Positions 16,424 through 26,467 are shown, numbered from the stretch's first letter. The stretch is DNA of 64,000 nucleotides from CAIKMD01 sp963740675 (GCA_963740675.1 CAVUFS010000011.1:62001-126000); one strand, 5' to 3'. Translations and numbers: made by a program. The notes: generated by a model from the letters alone, not told the origin.

Positions 16424-17680
16424 TTGGGTTCTGCCCGCGATCCTCTGCCCTTCCTGCGCCGCCTCCTCGATGCCGCGCTCGACGCCGCCGACCCGGCCAA
16501 GGTCCTGCCGCCGCGCCTGCCGCCCGCGCCCAGGGGGCGGACACTTGTGATCGGCGCCGGCAAAGCCGCGGCCAAGATGGCGCGCGCCGTCGAGGATCAT
16601 TGGCCCGGCCCGCTGTCCGGGCTGATCGTCACCCGCTATGGCCATGCCGTGCCCTGCCGCCGCATCGAGGTGGTCGAGGCCTCTCATCCGGTCCCCGACA
16701 CAGCCGGCCAAGCCGCCGCCAAACGCATTCTGGCGATGATGAAAGGCCTCAGCGCCGACGATCTCGTGATCTGCCTCCTCTCGGGCGGCGCCTCGGCGCT
16801 GCTGGCACTGCCGATCGGCGGGATCACGCTCGAAGACAAGCAGCAGGTCACGCGCGAATTGCTGCGCTCGGGCGCGACGATTTCCGAGATCAACTGCGTC
16901 CGCAAGCATCTCTCCACGGTGAAAGGCGGCCGTCTTGCCGCCGCAGCGTTTCCCGCGCGTATGATGACCTTTGCGATTTCCGATGTACCGGGCGACGATC
17001 CCGCTGTGATTGGCTCAGGACCAACGGTCGCCGATCCGACGACTTTTGCCGACGCGCGGCGCATCCTGACGCGCTATGCGATGAGCCCGCCGGCATCGAT
17101 CGCAAGCCATCTCCACCGTTCGCATGACGAGACGCCGAAGCCGGGCGATCCGCAACTCGCCAACGCGACCTATCACATCATCGCCACACCGCGCGAGGCG
17201 CTCGACGCTGCTGCAAAAGCAGCGCGCGATGCCGGCATGACGCCCGTGATGCTGGGCGATGCGATCGAGGGCGAAGCACGCGAAGTCGCCAATCAGCAAG
17301 CGGCGCAGGCACGCCAGTCGGCACCTGGCACGGTGCTGCTCTCGGGCGGCGAGACCACGGTGACGGTACGTGGTAAAGGCCGCGGCGGCCGTAACACCGA
17401 ATTCCTCCTCGCCCTGGCACTGGCGCTGAACGGCGCGCCGGGCATCTATGCGCTCGCCGCCGATACCGACGGCGCGGACGGCACCGAAGACAATGCCGGC
17501 GCGTTTGTCGGCCCCGATACGCTGACCCGTGCGCGGTTCAAAGGCCTCGATCCGGCAGCCTCGCTCGCCGACAATGATGCGTGGAGCACCTTCTCGGCGC
17601 TCGACGATCTGCTAGTGACCGGCCCCACATTCACCAATGTGAATGATTTTCGTGCCATAGTGATAACTGGAGAAGATTAG
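16424..17680 (+). CDS. Glycerate 2-kinase (MOFRL family)
   Basis: Phosphorylates glycerate, giving 2-phosphoglycerate in the GckA/TtuD family. The product is 418 residues if the TTG at 16424 is used (GSARDPLPFLRRLLDAAL). Marks are LVIGAGKAAAKMA, VICLLSGGASALL, INCVRKHLSTVKGG and SDVPGDDPAVIGSGPT in the N-terminal domain. The MOFRL domain at the C-terminus has VLLSGGETTVT, GRGGRNTEFLLA and TDGADGTEDNAGA. No ATG start lies in frame nearby, so the TTG is likely but not certain. pyk begins 7 bases downstream, so glycerate carbon can pass through enolase to pyruvate kinase. Confidence 0.9.
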   Translation: MGSARDPLPFLRRLLDAALDAADPAKVLPPRLPPAPRGRTLVIGAGKAAAKMARAVEDHWPGPLSGLIVTRYGHAVPCRRIEVVEASHPVPDTAGQAAAKRILAMMKGLSADDLVICLLSGGASALLALPIGGITLEDKQQVTRELLRSGATISEINCVRKHLSTVKGGRLAAAAFPARMMTFAISDVPGDDPAVIGSGPTVADPTTFADARRILTRYAMSPPASIASHLHRSHDETPKPGDPQLANATYHIIATPREALDAAAKAARDAGMTPVMLGDAIEGEAREVANQQAAQARQSAPGTVLLSGGETTVTVRGKGRGGRNTEFLLALALALNGAPGIYALAADTDGADGTEDNAGAFVGPDTLTRARFKGLDPAASLADNDAWSTFSALDDLLVTGPTFTNVNDFRAIVITGED

Positions 17681-17687
17681 GAGCAGA

Positions 17688-19109
17688 ATGCGTCGTCAAC
17701 GCAGCGCCAAGATCGTCGCCACCGTCGGCCCCGCGAGCAACTCGGCAGAGAAGCTCGAAGCGCTTTTTCGCGCCGGTGTCGATCTCTTCCGTTTGAATTT
17801 CAGCCACGGCACGCATGACGATCATCGCGCCGTCTATGACCGCATCCGCGCGCTCGAGAAGGGCGTCGGCCGGCCGATCGGCATCATGGCCGATATGCAG
17901 GGACCGAAGCTGCGGCTCGGCAACTTCACCGACAAGAAGGTGCGGTTAGAGACGGGCAAGACCTTCCGCCTCGATCTCGATCCGAAGCCTGGCGATGTCA
18001 CGCGCGCGACCTTGCCGCATCCCGAGATCTTCGCCGCGATCGAGCCGGGCACACAGCTTCTCATCGACGACGGCAATGTGCGCCTCAATGTCGATCGCTG
18101 CGGCGAGGATTTCGCCGAAACAACGGTTGTGATCGGCGGCGATATCTCGGACCACAAAGGCGTCAACGTTCCGAACGCCGTGCTGCCGCTCAGCCCACTC
18201 ACGCAAAAAGACCGCACCGATCTCGCCTTCGCGCTCGATCTGGGCGTCGATTGGATCGCGCTGTCTTTCGTGCAACGGCCGGAAGATGTCGCCGAAGCGC
18301 GCAAGCTGATCGCCGGCCGCGCCAGCGTGCTGGTGAAGCTCGAGAAACCGGCGGCGATCCAGCGACTGAACGAGATCATCGAGCTCGCCGAGGCGGCGAT
18401 GGTCGCACGTGGCGATCTTGGCGTCGAAATGCCGCCGGAAGACGTGCCGCCGGTGCAGCGCCAGATCATCCATGCCTGCCGCCTCGCCGGTAAGCCCGTG
18501 ATTGTCGCGACGCAGATGCTCGAATCGATGGTGCGCAATCCGGTGCCGACACGCGCCGAAGCATCCGACGTCGCAACCGCGGTCTATGAAGGCGCCGACG
18601 CGGTGATGCTCTCGGCCGAAACCGCGGCTGGGCAATATCCGGTCGAAGCCGTGGCGATGATGGATCGCATCATCCGCCGCGTGCAGGTCGATCCGATCTA
18701 TTTCCCCGGCCTCCATGCCGCCGCGACGGTTGCCGCGGAGCAAAGCGCGTCCGACGCAATCAGCTCGGCCGCCGGCCAGATCGCGCACACGATCGGCGCA
18801 TCGGCGATCCTTTCCTACACGACGTCGGGCGCAACGGCCTTGCGCATGGCACGCGAGCGCCCCGATGTGCCGATCCTCGCTCTTACCTCAAATCTGCGCA
18901 CCGCGCGGCGCCTGGCAATGGCCTGGGGCCTGCACTGCGTTCACACGCACGACGTGCGCAACTTCAACGAGATGGTTCAGCACGCGACCAGCGCGGCGCG
19001 GCGCGAGGGCTTTGCCGAAAAAGCCCAGCGCGTCATCATCACCGCGGGCGTGCCCTTCGGCACGCCGGGCGCGACGAACATCCTGCGCATCGCCTGGGTC
19101 GAGAACTGA
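17688..19109 (+). CDS. pyk: Pyruvate kinase
   Basis: Converts phosphoenolpyruvate and ADP to pyruvate and ATP. The 473-residue product has FRLNFSHGTHDDH, IMADMQGPKLRLG, LALSF-type segment WIALSFVQRPEDV, the active-site block VARGDLGVEMP and ATQMLESMVRNPVPTRAE, and MLSAETAAGQYPVEAV. The ATG at 17688 follows TTAGGAGCAG. It is probably co-transcribed with the glycerate kinase upstream. Confidence 0.96.
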   Translation: MRRQRSAKIVATVGPASNSAEKLEALFRAGVDLFRLNFSHGTHDDHRAVYDRIRALEKGVGRPIGIMADMQGPKLRLGNFTDKKVRLETGKTFRLDLDPKPGDVTRATLPHPEIFAAIEPGTQLLIDDGNVRLNVDRCGEDFAETTVVIGGDISDHKGVNVPNAVLPLSPLTQKDRTDLAFALDLGVDWIALSFVQRPEDVAEARKLIAGRASVLVKLEKPAAIQRLNEIIELAEAAMVARGDLGVEMPPEDVPPVQRQIIHACRLAGKPVIVATQMLESMVRNPVPTRAEASDVATAVYEGADAVMLSAETAAGQYPVEAVAMMDRIIRRVQVDPIYFPGLHAAATVAAEQSASDAISSAAGQIAHTIGASAILSYTTSGATALRMARERPDVPILALTSNLRTARRLAMAWGLHCVHTHDVRNFNEMVQHATSAARREGFAEKAQRVIITAGVPFGTPGATNILRIAWVEN

Positions 19110-19150
19110 TGTCTTCAATCTCACAACTGCTCGGCTGCTGAGGGACCGCG

Positions 19151-20353
19151 TTATGCGCGCAATAGCCCTTCCGCCGGTTTGAGCGCGGGTACGTCCGGAA
19201 AAACCTTCGCACTCAGGCTCGCGGCGTCGATACCGAGGTGATCGCGTAGAATGCCTTTGGCGATGCTGCGCGAATCCGTAGCGACGCGGAGATCGCGATT
19301 GTCGTCGAGCTGCGCAAGGCCCGGCCAATCGCCATAGATGCGCCCGCCTTTGACCGCGCCGCCGAGCACGAACATCGCCGTGGCAGTGCCGTGATCGGTG
19401 CCGTTGGTGCCGTTGACGGCGACCGTACGGCCGAACTCGGTGGTCGCGATCACGACCGTGTTCTTCCACGCCGGCCCGAGATTTTGTGCCAGCGCATCAA
19501 AGCCATCGGCGAGGCCCGCGAAATTCTCATAGAGCCGGCCTTGTGTCGTGCCTTGCGCGACATGCGTGTCCCAGCCGAGCATTTCGAGCGCGGCGATGCG
19601 CGGCCCGTCTTCAGCCGCGAGCAGCTTGCCGGCGGCACCCGCGAGCGGCGCGAAAGCTTTCGGTCCGAACCCGCCCGGCCCTTTTGGCGCGCCATCGCCC
19701 AAGACCGTGTTGGAGAAATTCTGCGTCTTCAAACCGAGCTGCAGCGCGGGGCCGAAGAGCGCGTCATGTGCATAAAGCGGCCCAAGCGCAGTGACGAAAT
19801 CGGCATCGCCGGCTTTGACACCGGCCGGCTCCCAACTCGCGACCGGCACAGCGCCGCGCAGCAGCAGTGGCACCGCGCCGCCGACGGCGAGACCGAGACG
19901 TTTGTCGTTGCTGCGATTGCTGGTGGGCTGAATCAGTGCCAGTGCGCGATTGAGCCAGCCGTCGCTTTCGTGTGTCTTCGCACTGAGGCCGCATTCCATC
20001 AAATCCTGACCGTCGAAATGCGAGCGCGTGCGATAGCCGTTGCCCGACGCCGGTACGAGCAGCAGCTCGCCCTTGCGATAATAAGGCTCGAGCACTTTGA
20101 GACCCGGGTTGAGCGCGAAGCCATGATCGAGCGGGATGCAGGCATCAGCCGCCAGCGCGATCGCGCCGCGCTTTTCCGCGTAATGTGGATCGCCGATCGG
20201 CGGCACCGCAGCAAGCCCATCCATCGCGCCGCGCAGCAGTACGACGACAAAGCGGCGATCGCCGGGCGCAGCGGCAAACACCGCATGCGGCAGGCCGGCA
20301 ACCGCGAAAGCACCTGCGGCGATGCCAAGGAAATCGCGCCGTGTCGTGCTCAT
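19151..20353 (-). CDS. DUF1501 family protein with Tat signal
   Basis: A 400-residue protein of the DUF1501 (sulfatase-like fold) family. The N-terminus has a twin-arginine signal, TTRRDFLGIAAGAFAVAGLP. Typical blocks are VVLLRGAMDGLAAVPP, GWDTHVAQG, VVIATTEFGRT and GTDHGTATAMFVLGG. It is exported folded, probably with a bound metal. The ATG at 20353 follows GAGAGG. It lies 5 bases downstream of the DUF1800 gene; the two families nearly always occur as a pair. No substrate is known. Confidence 0.9.
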   Translation of the reverse strand: MSTTRRDFLGIAAGAFAVAGLPHAVFAAAPGDRRFVVVLLRGAMDGLAAVPPIGDPHYAEKRGAIALAADACIPLDHGFALNPGLKVLEPYYRKGELLLVPASGNGYRTRSHFDGQDLMECGLSAKTHESDGWLNRALALIQPTSNRSNDKRLGLAVGGAVPLLLRGAVPVASWEPAGVKAGDADFVTALGPLYAHDALFGPALQLGLKTQNFSNTVLGDGAPKGPGGFGPKAFAPLAGAAGKLLAAEDGPRIAALEMLGWDTHVAQGTTQGRLYENFAGLADGFDALAQNLGPAWKNTVVIATTEFGRTVAVNGTNGTDHGTATAMFVLGGAVKGGRIYGDWPGLAQLDDNRDLRVATDSRSIAKGILRDHLGIDAASLSAKVFPDVPALKPAEGLLRA

Positions 20354-20358
20354 GCCTC

Positions 20359-21714
20359 TCACCGTCTCTGGAATTCGGGGCTGGCGATCAGCAGCGCCAG
20401 GCCTTCCCGGCGCGACGCGGCGCGGCGGATCGCTTGTGCCGCTTCATCGGGCAGCGCTTCGCCGAACACATCATCCGCCAGCACGATCGGATCGGGCGGA
20501 TTGGGCAGACGCGCAGCGAAGCTTTCGCAGCAATCGGCGCGATGCAACACGGATTCGGGGCCGATCCAATTCTTCGCTTGATCCGACCAACCTTCGGGCT
20601 GCGGCGCGAAGAAAGGCTGCTGATCGAGGACATGCAGCGTCTGCACCTGAAACGGCGCCGGCGGCGTGAAACCGGTAACGCGGCAGGATGAGATCAGCAG
20701 ATCCTCCGGCGTGCGTACTTTTGTGAAAGGTCGCCACGCTACGTCTTCGCGAATGACCGCTTGCGTCACGTGTTTCAGATCGCCGCCCGTTTCGCGGAAG
20801 ACCGAAGCGATGCGTTGCACCGCATCTTTCGGCGGATCGTCGGCGATGAAATGCCGCGCCAGTTTGGTGGCGATATGCGTTGCCGTCGCCGGATGCGCGG
20901 CGAGATCATGCAGCGCTGCCTCGCCTTGCTCGTAGCCTGCATCGGCGTAAGTCTTGCTGAGCAGACGTTGCGGGCCCGGCTCGTGCAGTTGCGGATAGAA
21001 ATGGAATTGGCCGGCATTGGGATCCTTGAGCCGCGCGATCGACCAGCCGGTGAGGATACGCGCCAGCGCCTCGACATCGTCTTGCGTGTAGCCGCCGTCG
21101 ACGCCGAGCGTGTGCAACTCCATCATCTCGCGCGCAAGATTCTCGTTGAGACCGCGATGCTGGCGCTGCCCGATCTGCGAATTCGGACCGATCGATAGCA
21201 CCTGGTCGAGATAGAACAGCATCGCCGGATGGCGCTCGGCGGCGAGCAACATGTCGGCAAAGCGGCCGGTGATATGCGGCCGGATCGCCTCGCGCTCGAA
21301 AGCGCCGGCGAAACCGCGAATGATCGGCCGCACGCAAGAGACGGTGAAATGATTGCTCCAGAAGCGCGTCAGTCTTTCTTGCAGCGGGGCATCGCCATCG
21401 ACCGCCGCATGGGTGCGCGCATCGAGCTCGGCGAGATAAACCGTGCGCAGCCGCTGGTTCTCGCCTTTCTTCGCATCCGGGTCGTTTTGCTTGCGGAATT
21501 CCTGTCGCGCCTGGAGCATTTCCGCGACCATGCCGGCCGATGCCGGGAGACTTAGATCGAACGTCGCGGGCTTGGCATCGAGCTGATGCCGCACCCAACC
21601 GCGCGGGTCTTGCGCGATGGTCGAGAGCTCGCCCGGCCGCGGCGCGTAGCCGAAGCGGGTTGCCGCCACCAGGGCGTTCGTTAAGGCCGCCGCAACCATG
21701 CGCCGCACCTGCAT
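20359..21714 (-). CDS. DUF1800 family protein
   Basis: A 451-residue protein of the DUF1800 family, marked by RLTRFWSNHFTVS, NENLAREMMELHTLGVDGGY followed by TQDDVEALARILTGW, and KLARHFIADDPP. No signal peptide is obvious. It starts at ATG 21714 and ends just before the DUF1501 start, so both should be on one transcript. The biochemical role is unknown. Confidence 0.9.
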   Translation of the reverse strand: MQVRRMVAAALTNALVAATRFGYAPRPGELSTIAQDPRGWVRHQLDAKPATFDLSLPASAGMVAEMLQARQEFRKQNDPDAKKGENQRLRTVYLAELDARTHAAVDGDAPLQERLTRFWSNHFTVSCVRPIIRGFAGAFEREAIRPHITGRFADMLLAAERHPAMLFYLDQVLSIGPNSQIGQRQHRGLNENLAREMMELHTLGVDGGYTQDDVEALARILTGWSIARLKDPNAGQFHFYPQLHEPGPQRLLSKTYADAGYEQGEAALHDLAAHPATATHIATKLARHFIADDPPKDAVQRIASVFRETGGDLKHVTQAVIREDVAWRPFTKVRTPEDLLISSCRVTGFTPPAPFQVQTLHVLDQQPFFAPQPEGWSDQAKNWIGPESVLHRADCCESFAARLPNPPDPIVLADDVFGEALPDEAAQAIRRAASRREGLALLIASPEFQRR

Positions 21715-21782
21715 GTCATGGACATGGCAGGTGATAGGCGCGCCGGAAGCGGTGCATCCCTAAAGTGTGATCAGCGCAAGAA

Positions 21783-22917
21783 TCAGCGCGAAACCGGCCC
21801 GATTTCGATCGGCTGGCCCGCCGGCGCCGGCACCGGTTGTGGCGGGCGCGGCGCGCCCGGCGGGACGCGGGTGACGGTGATCGGCTCGCCGCGCTCGCGC
21901 GCCGCCGCCTGCGTCACGAGACGACGCATCGCGACCACCGGCACGTCGCAACGGATCTCGACCGTCGGCGCGTTCGGCATCATCGAATTGTTGCGCTGCT
22001 GTCCTTCCATCACGGCGATATCCTGATCGAACACCGCGCGGATCTGCTTGATGAAGCGCTGGCTCGCCTCTTGATCGCCGAGTGCGAAGTTGCGGCACTG
22101 CGCATAGAACATGAACGACGTCGTCTCGGTCTCGGGTGTCGCCGTGATCAGCGCGCGCAGCCGTACGCCTTGATCCCAATCGCCATCGCGACGCCACCTT
22201 GCCGGCCTCGGCGAATCCGGCATCGATGATGCAATGGCTCGGCAGCTCACAAATCGTGGCCTGCCAGCGATCGGAAGCCGTGCCGCTGAAGCCGGCGAGC
22301 TTCGCCAGCAGCGGCGCCGGCTCGACATTCGCGCTCCAGCGCATCATGCGCACGCTGTTCTCCAGACGCACCGTCGTCACTGGATTATTGTCGAGTCCCG
22401 CCCCACCGAGCGTGGCGGGATGCACGAACACGACATGGATCAGATCGAGCAGATTGTCGTTGTTGAGCTCCCAATTGCACTTCATCGGCAAGGCCTCGCA
22501 GCCATTGCCCATGGTGGTGGTGAGAGCCGGATCGTCGATGCATTGCCATTGCGGCAACAGGCTTTCATCGCGCTTGGCGGGATCGCCCATCCACAGCCAA
22601 ACGAAATTCCAGCGCTCGATCACCGAATAGGTTTTGACCTTCGCGTCCGGCGGAATTTGCGCCTGCCCCGGAATCTCGATGCATTGCCCAGCGCTGTCGA
22701 ATTTCAGGCCGTGATAACCGCAGCGGATCGCATCGCCTTCGCGCATTCCCATCGAGAGCGGCAGGTTGCGATGGCAACAGCGATCTTCCATCGCGATCGC
22801 GCGTTCGTCTGTTGTGCGATAGAGCAATACTGGCTCGCCGAGGATGGTACGTGCCATCGGCTTCTCGCCAACTTCCGCGGAATAGGCGCCGACATACCAA
22901 TAGTTACGCAAAAACAT
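21783..22917 (-). pseudogene. Rieske non-heme iron oxygenase, VanA-like (frameshifted)
   Basis: The intact product would be about 377 residues. The Rieske ligands are in RCCHRNLPLS and RCGYHGLKFD; the catalytic iron site is NDNLLDLIHVVFVHPATLG. The ATG at 22917 follows GGGAGGCAG. The frame breaks at about 22191: one extra base in the GCGACGCC stretch turns EAGKVA-RDGDWDQGVRLRAL into an unrelated tail. In the second frame the protein continues through TPETETTSFMFYAQCRNFAL to IEIGPVSR and TGA at 21783. VanA-like enzymes demethylate methoxy-aromatics; the reductase partner is absent here. Confidence 0.85.
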
Positions 22918-22963
22918 GGCCTGCCTCCCGCCGATCGTTTTGTATTGCTAAGCGGCGCGCATA

Positions 22964-23518
22964 TCAGATCGCCTTGCCCGCAATCTCTTTTTTCAAATTC
23001 TCCGCCATCTCGGCGACATCGCCGAGATGCGGATCGATCGCCAGCGCCTGATTGAAGGCGTTGAGCGCCGCTTCCTTGTTGCCGAGTGCCAGCTCGACCT
23101 GGCCGAGCCCGGCGAGAGCGCCGAAATGCCGTGGCTCGAGCTTCAAGGTTCGTGCGATATCGGCCATGCTGGCCTGGTAGTCGCCGAGCAGGAATTCGAC
23201 GGTCGCGCGCTTGTTCCAGCCCTCGGCGAAATCGGGGGCATGCGCGACCATGGCGTCGAAGGCCTTGAGTGCGGCCTCATGCTCATCCTCGGCCATGAGG
23301 GTCAGGCCTTTTTCCATGAGCTGCTGTGTCTGGGGATCCGAGGTTTCGACCCAGATGTGGTTGATCTCGTCCTCGAGCGCCCGCGCCCAGCCGGGCGATT
23401 GCGTCGCCTTAAGCGCGACGAAGAGCCGCGCCAGGCGCGGATCATTCTGCCCAGCATGTGCCGGCGGGGACGTTATCGCCACTGCCGCCATAAGGGCTAT
23501 GAAAGCCATCCAACGCAT
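22964..23518 (-). CDS. Periplasmic TPR-repeat protein
   Basis: A 184-residue protein with a signal peptide (FIALMAAVAITSPPAHA, residues about 5-21) and tetratricopeptide repeats in the C-terminal half: AFDAMVAHAPDFAEGWNKRA, TVEFLLGDYQASMADIARTL, then LGNKEAALNAFNQALAIDPH. The ATG at 23518 is chosen because it starts the signal peptide; the longer frame adds an unlikely extension. Function unknown; such proteins act as scaffolds in envelope complexes. Confidence 0.82.
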   Translation of the reverse strand: MRWMAFIALMAAVAITSPPAHAGQNDPRLARLFVALKATQSPGWARALEDEINHIWVETSDPQTQQLMEKGLTLMAEDEHEAALKAFDAMVAHAPDFAEGWNKRATVEFLLGDYQASMADIARTLKLEPRHFGALAGLGQVELALGNKEAALNAFNQALAIDPHLGDVAEMAENLKKEIAGKAI

Positions 23519-23625
23519 GGCGAAAGTATATGGGGACGTCCCTCTTTCGCCAACGACAGATCGCGGGATGGCAAGGCTTAACGTGTTTAAGATGCAAGCA
23601 AAACGTGCTAAACCGCCCCTCACTC

Positions 23626-24387
23626 ATGGAACTCTCGATTGTCATCCCCGCGCGCAACGAGGCGCCGAATGTCGCGCCCCTGGTCGCCGAGATCCGCGCC
23701 GCGCTCGACGGGGTCGCCGATTACGAGATTATCTATATCGATGATGGTAGCAGCGACGACACCACCGATGCGGTGCGCGCGGCAATGGCGGCCGGCCGCG
23801 TGCAGCTGCTGCGCCACGCGAAAAGCTGCGGCCAGAGCGCGGCGGTGCGCAGCGGCGTGATCGCCGCGCGCGCGCCGTGGATCGCGACCCTGGACGCCGA
23901 CGGCCAGAACGATCCCGCCGATATCCGCAAGCTTTGGGAGCTGGCACGCAACACGCCAAATGCCGAGAAACTGCTGCTCGCGGGCTATCGCCAGAAGCGG
24001 CGCGACACGGCGATCAAGCGCGTCTCTTCGCGCATCGCCAATCGCGTACGCGGCGGCATGCTCAGGGATCACACACCGGATACTGGCTGCGGCTTAAAGC
24101 TGCTCCGCCGCGATCTCTATCTCGCCCTGCCCTTCTTCGATCACAACCATCGGTTCCTGCCGGCGCTGGTGCTGCGCGAAGGTGGCAGCGTGCAGTCGGT
24201 CGCGGTCAACCATCGCCCGCGCCAGCGCGGCAAATCGAATTACGGCACGCTCGACCGGCTCTTCGTCGGCATCGTCGATCTCTTCGGCGTGATGTGGCTG
24301 CAACATCGCGCGAAAGTGCCGATGCTGCTCGCCGAGGAACAAGCGAGCGGAGCCGCGCCGCTGCGCAACACGGGAACCGGCGCATGA
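23626..24387 (+). CDS. Glycosyltransferase family 2 (dolichol-phosphate-mannose-synthase-like)
   Basis: A 253-residue GT-A enzyme without the C-terminal membrane segments seen in some relatives. It begins ELSIVIPARNEAPNV. The nucleotide-sugar aspartates are in IIYIDDGSSDDT and TLDADGQNDP, and the acceptor-side block is DTGCGLKLLRRD. Typical members transfer a sugar to a polyprenyl phosphate. Its stop overlaps the start of the VTT gene (ATGA), so the two are translationally coupled. Confidence 0.88.
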   Translation: MELSIVIPARNEAPNVAPLVAEIRAALDGVADYEIIYIDDGSSDDTTDAVRAAMAAGRVQLLRHAKSCGQSAAVRSGVIAARAPWIATLDADGQNDPADIRKLWELARNTPNAEKLLLAGYRQKRRDTAIKRVSSRIANRVRGGMLRDHTPDTGCGLKLLRRDLYLALPFFDHNHRFLPALVLREGGSVQSVAVNHRPRQRGKSNYGTLDRLFVGIVDLFGVMWLQHRAKVPMLLAEEQASGAAPLRNTGTGA

Positions 24388-25055
24388 GCGTTTCGGCCGA
24401 GCGCGCGCCGCTGTCGCGTCTGCGTCTCGTCGGCCGGCTTATGGTTCTGGTGTTGCTTGCGGCCGGTATGATCGCGGTGTGGCTCAACCGCACCGCGCTC
24501 GAGCCGAACGCGATCCGCACCGCGATCGAAGCACATCCCGCCATCGCGCCGCTGCTGTTCCTGCTCCTGCACATTGTCGCCAGCCTGCTCTTCGTGCCGC
24601 GCACCTTGATGGGCCTCGTGGCGGGTGGTGTGTTCGATTTCTGGTGGGGCCTACTCTGGGCCGCGACCGGCAGCGTGCTCGGCGCGGTCGCCGGGTTCCT
24701 CATCGCGCGCTACGTCAATTCCGGCGTGATCGATCTCGAGAGCCTGCCGAAGCTCGGCCCGGTGCTGCAACGCGCCGAAGCCGGCGGCTGGCGCGCCGTG
24801 ACGATGCTCCGCCTCATTCCGGTGATCCCACATAGCTTCTCGAACTACGCGCTCGGCCTGACGCGGCTCTCGCTCGGCGGCTATGCGCTCGGCTCGCTCC
24901 TCGGGCAATTGCCGATGACCATCGCCTATGTGAGCTTCGGCGCCGCCGGCGGCCGTGCTGTCGCGGGTGGTCAGGATTGGCTGCTGCCGGCAATCGTCGG
25001 CGCGGTCGCGCTTGCCGCGTCTATTCTGCTGCCGCGCTGGCAGAAAGCGCGCTAA
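24384..25055 (+). CDS. VTT/DedA-type (TVP38/TMEM64) membrane protein
   Basis: A 223-residue inner-membrane protein with about five or six hydrophobic segments. The family marks are VPRTLMGLVAGGVFDFWWGL, GAVAGFLIARYV, and LRLIPVIPHSFSNYALGLT followed by GSLLGQLPMTIAYVSFG. VTT proteins are linked to lipid-carrier recycling and membrane homeostasis, which fits the coupled polyprenyl-phosphate-type glycosyltransferase upstream. The stop overlaps that of glcF on the other strand by two to three bases. Confidence 0.85.
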   Translation: MSVSAERAPLSRLRLVGRLMVLVLLAAGMIAVWLNRTALEPNAIRTAIEAHPAIAPLLFLLLHIVASLLFVPRTLMGLVAGGVFDFWWGLLWAATGSVLGAVAGFLIARYVNSGVIDLESLPKLGPVLQRAEAGGWRAVTMLRLIPVIPHSFSNYALGLTRLSLGGYALGSLLGQLPMTIAYVSFGAAGGRAVAGGQDWLLPAIVGAVALAASILLPRWQKAR

Positions 25056-26362
25056 GCGAAGCCGGGTTCTTTAATCTTGCCGTCGGCGACGAGCGCCGCC
25101 GGCTTGGGTCCACCCGTCGCCCAATCGAGCAATTCGACTAGGTGCAGCACCGGATAGCCGCCACCGAGAGCGATCTGGGTGATGCAGCCGATATTGCCGG
25201 TGGCGACGGCGTCGGGCGTCGTGCTCGCGATATTCTTCTGCTTGCGCGCGCGGAGCGCCGCAGACAATTCCGGTTGCAGCATGTTGTAAGTGCCGGCCGA
25301 GCCGCAGCAGATATGCGCTTCGGGAATTTCGAGCACGGTAAATCCTGCTGCGGCCAGCAACGCCTTCGGCTCCGACAGCACGCGCTGGCCGTGTTGCAAC
25401 GAGCAGGCGGCGTGATAGGCGATGCGCAGCTTCGGCACCGCCACCGGCTTGAGCTCGAGCCCCGCGACGAATTCCGACACATCGCGGGCCAGCGCGGAGA
25501 CGCGCGCTGCTTTTTCCGCATAGCCCGGCTCGTCGCGAAAGATGTAACCGTATTCCTTGATCGTCGCGCCGCAACCCGAGACGTTGCTGACGATCGCATC
25601 GAGGCCACGCGCATCCATTCCGCGCGTCAGCGCATCGATCGCGGCCCGCATCATCCCGCGCGAATCCCGCCCCATGTGATGGGTGAGCGAGCCGCAACAG
25701 GCTTGGTCCTCGACAATCACCACCTCGCAACCATGCCGCGTGAGAACGCGGATGGTCGCCTCGTCGATGCGCGGCGCCAGCACTTCTTGCGCACAGACGC
25801 GAAACAACGCGACCCGATACTTGCGTGTCCCTTCCGCAGGAAAGACCTGCGCGTGCAGCATCGGTGACGGCGATGAGGGTCGATCGGGCGCCAGCGCCAG
25901 CATGGCGCGAAGCCGCGCCGGCAGCATATAGCGCACTGGCTTGGCGAGCGCCGCGCCGGCAAGCGCGAGGCGAAACAGCGCCGGACGCGGCAGCACCGTG
26001 GCGATGAATGCGCGCATCACGCGATCCATCACCGGCCGGTGATAGCGTTCTTCGATGCGATGCCGCGCCTGATCGACGAGATGGCCGTAATGCACGCCCG
26101 ACGGACAGGTCGTCATGCAGGCATAGCAGGAAAGGCAGCGATCGATATGCTTGACCACGCGCTCGCTCGGCACGCGGTCGTTCTCAAGCATATCCTTGAT
26201 GAGATAGATGCGGCCGCGCGGCCCATCGAGCTCGTCACCGAGCTCGAGATAGGTCGGACAGGTCGCATTGCAGAAGCCGCAATGCACGCACGTGCGGAGA
26301 ATTGTGTTCGCTTCCTGCGTGTCCGCATCGGCAAGCTGAGCGAGGGAGAAATTCGTCTGCAT
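25052..26362 (-). CDS. glcF: Glycolate oxidase iron-sulfur subunit
   Basis: GlcF passes electrons from the flavin subunits of glycolate oxidase to the respiratory chain. The 436-residue product has two 4Fe-4S motifs: Cys25/28/31/35 (CVHCGFCNATCPT) and CLSCYACMTTCPSG. Two cysteine-rich CCG domains follow (QACCGSLTHHMG, HICCGSAGTYNML). The ATG is at 26362. A composite palindrome (26395-26460) separates it from glcE upstream. Confidence 0.95.
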   Translation of the reverse strand: MQTNFSLAQLADADTQEANTILRTCVHCGFCNATCPTYLELGDELDGPRGRIYLIKDMLENDRVPSERVVKHIDRCLSCYACMTTCPSGVHYGHLVDQARHRIEERYHRPVMDRVMRAFIATVLPRPALFRLALAGAALAKPVRYMLPARLRAMLALAPDRPSSPSPMLHAQVFPAEGTRKYRVALFRVCAQEVLAPRIDEATIRVLTRHGCEVVIVEDQACCGSLTHHMGRDSRGMMRAAIDALTRGMDARGLDAIVSNVSGCGATIKEYGYIFRDEPGYAEKAARVSALARDVSEFVAGLELKPVAVPKLRIAYHAACSLQHGQRVLSEPKALLAAAGFTVLEIPEAHICCGSAGTYNMLQPELSAALRARKQKNIASTTPDAVATGNIGCITQIALGGGYPVLHLVELLDWATGGPKPAALVADGKIKEPGFA

Positions 26363-26394
26363 CAGTTTGACAAGAGTATCGCAATTTCCACCTT

Positions 26395-26460
26395 GTCACC
26401 CCCGCGAAAGCGGGGGTCCAGAGACACAGCACTGGATTCCCGCTTTCGCGGGAATGACGA
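26395..26460. repeat. Composite palindrome between glcE and glcF
   Basis: Two hairpins in a row: GTCACCCCCGCGAAAGCGGG and CCCGCTTTCGCGGGAATGAC, joined by a short spacer beginning GTCCAGAGACACAGCACTGG. It is almost identical to the element at 27675-27740. Both lie in gaps inside the glcDEF operon. Confidence 0.9.
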
Positions 26461-26467
26461 AACCAAA

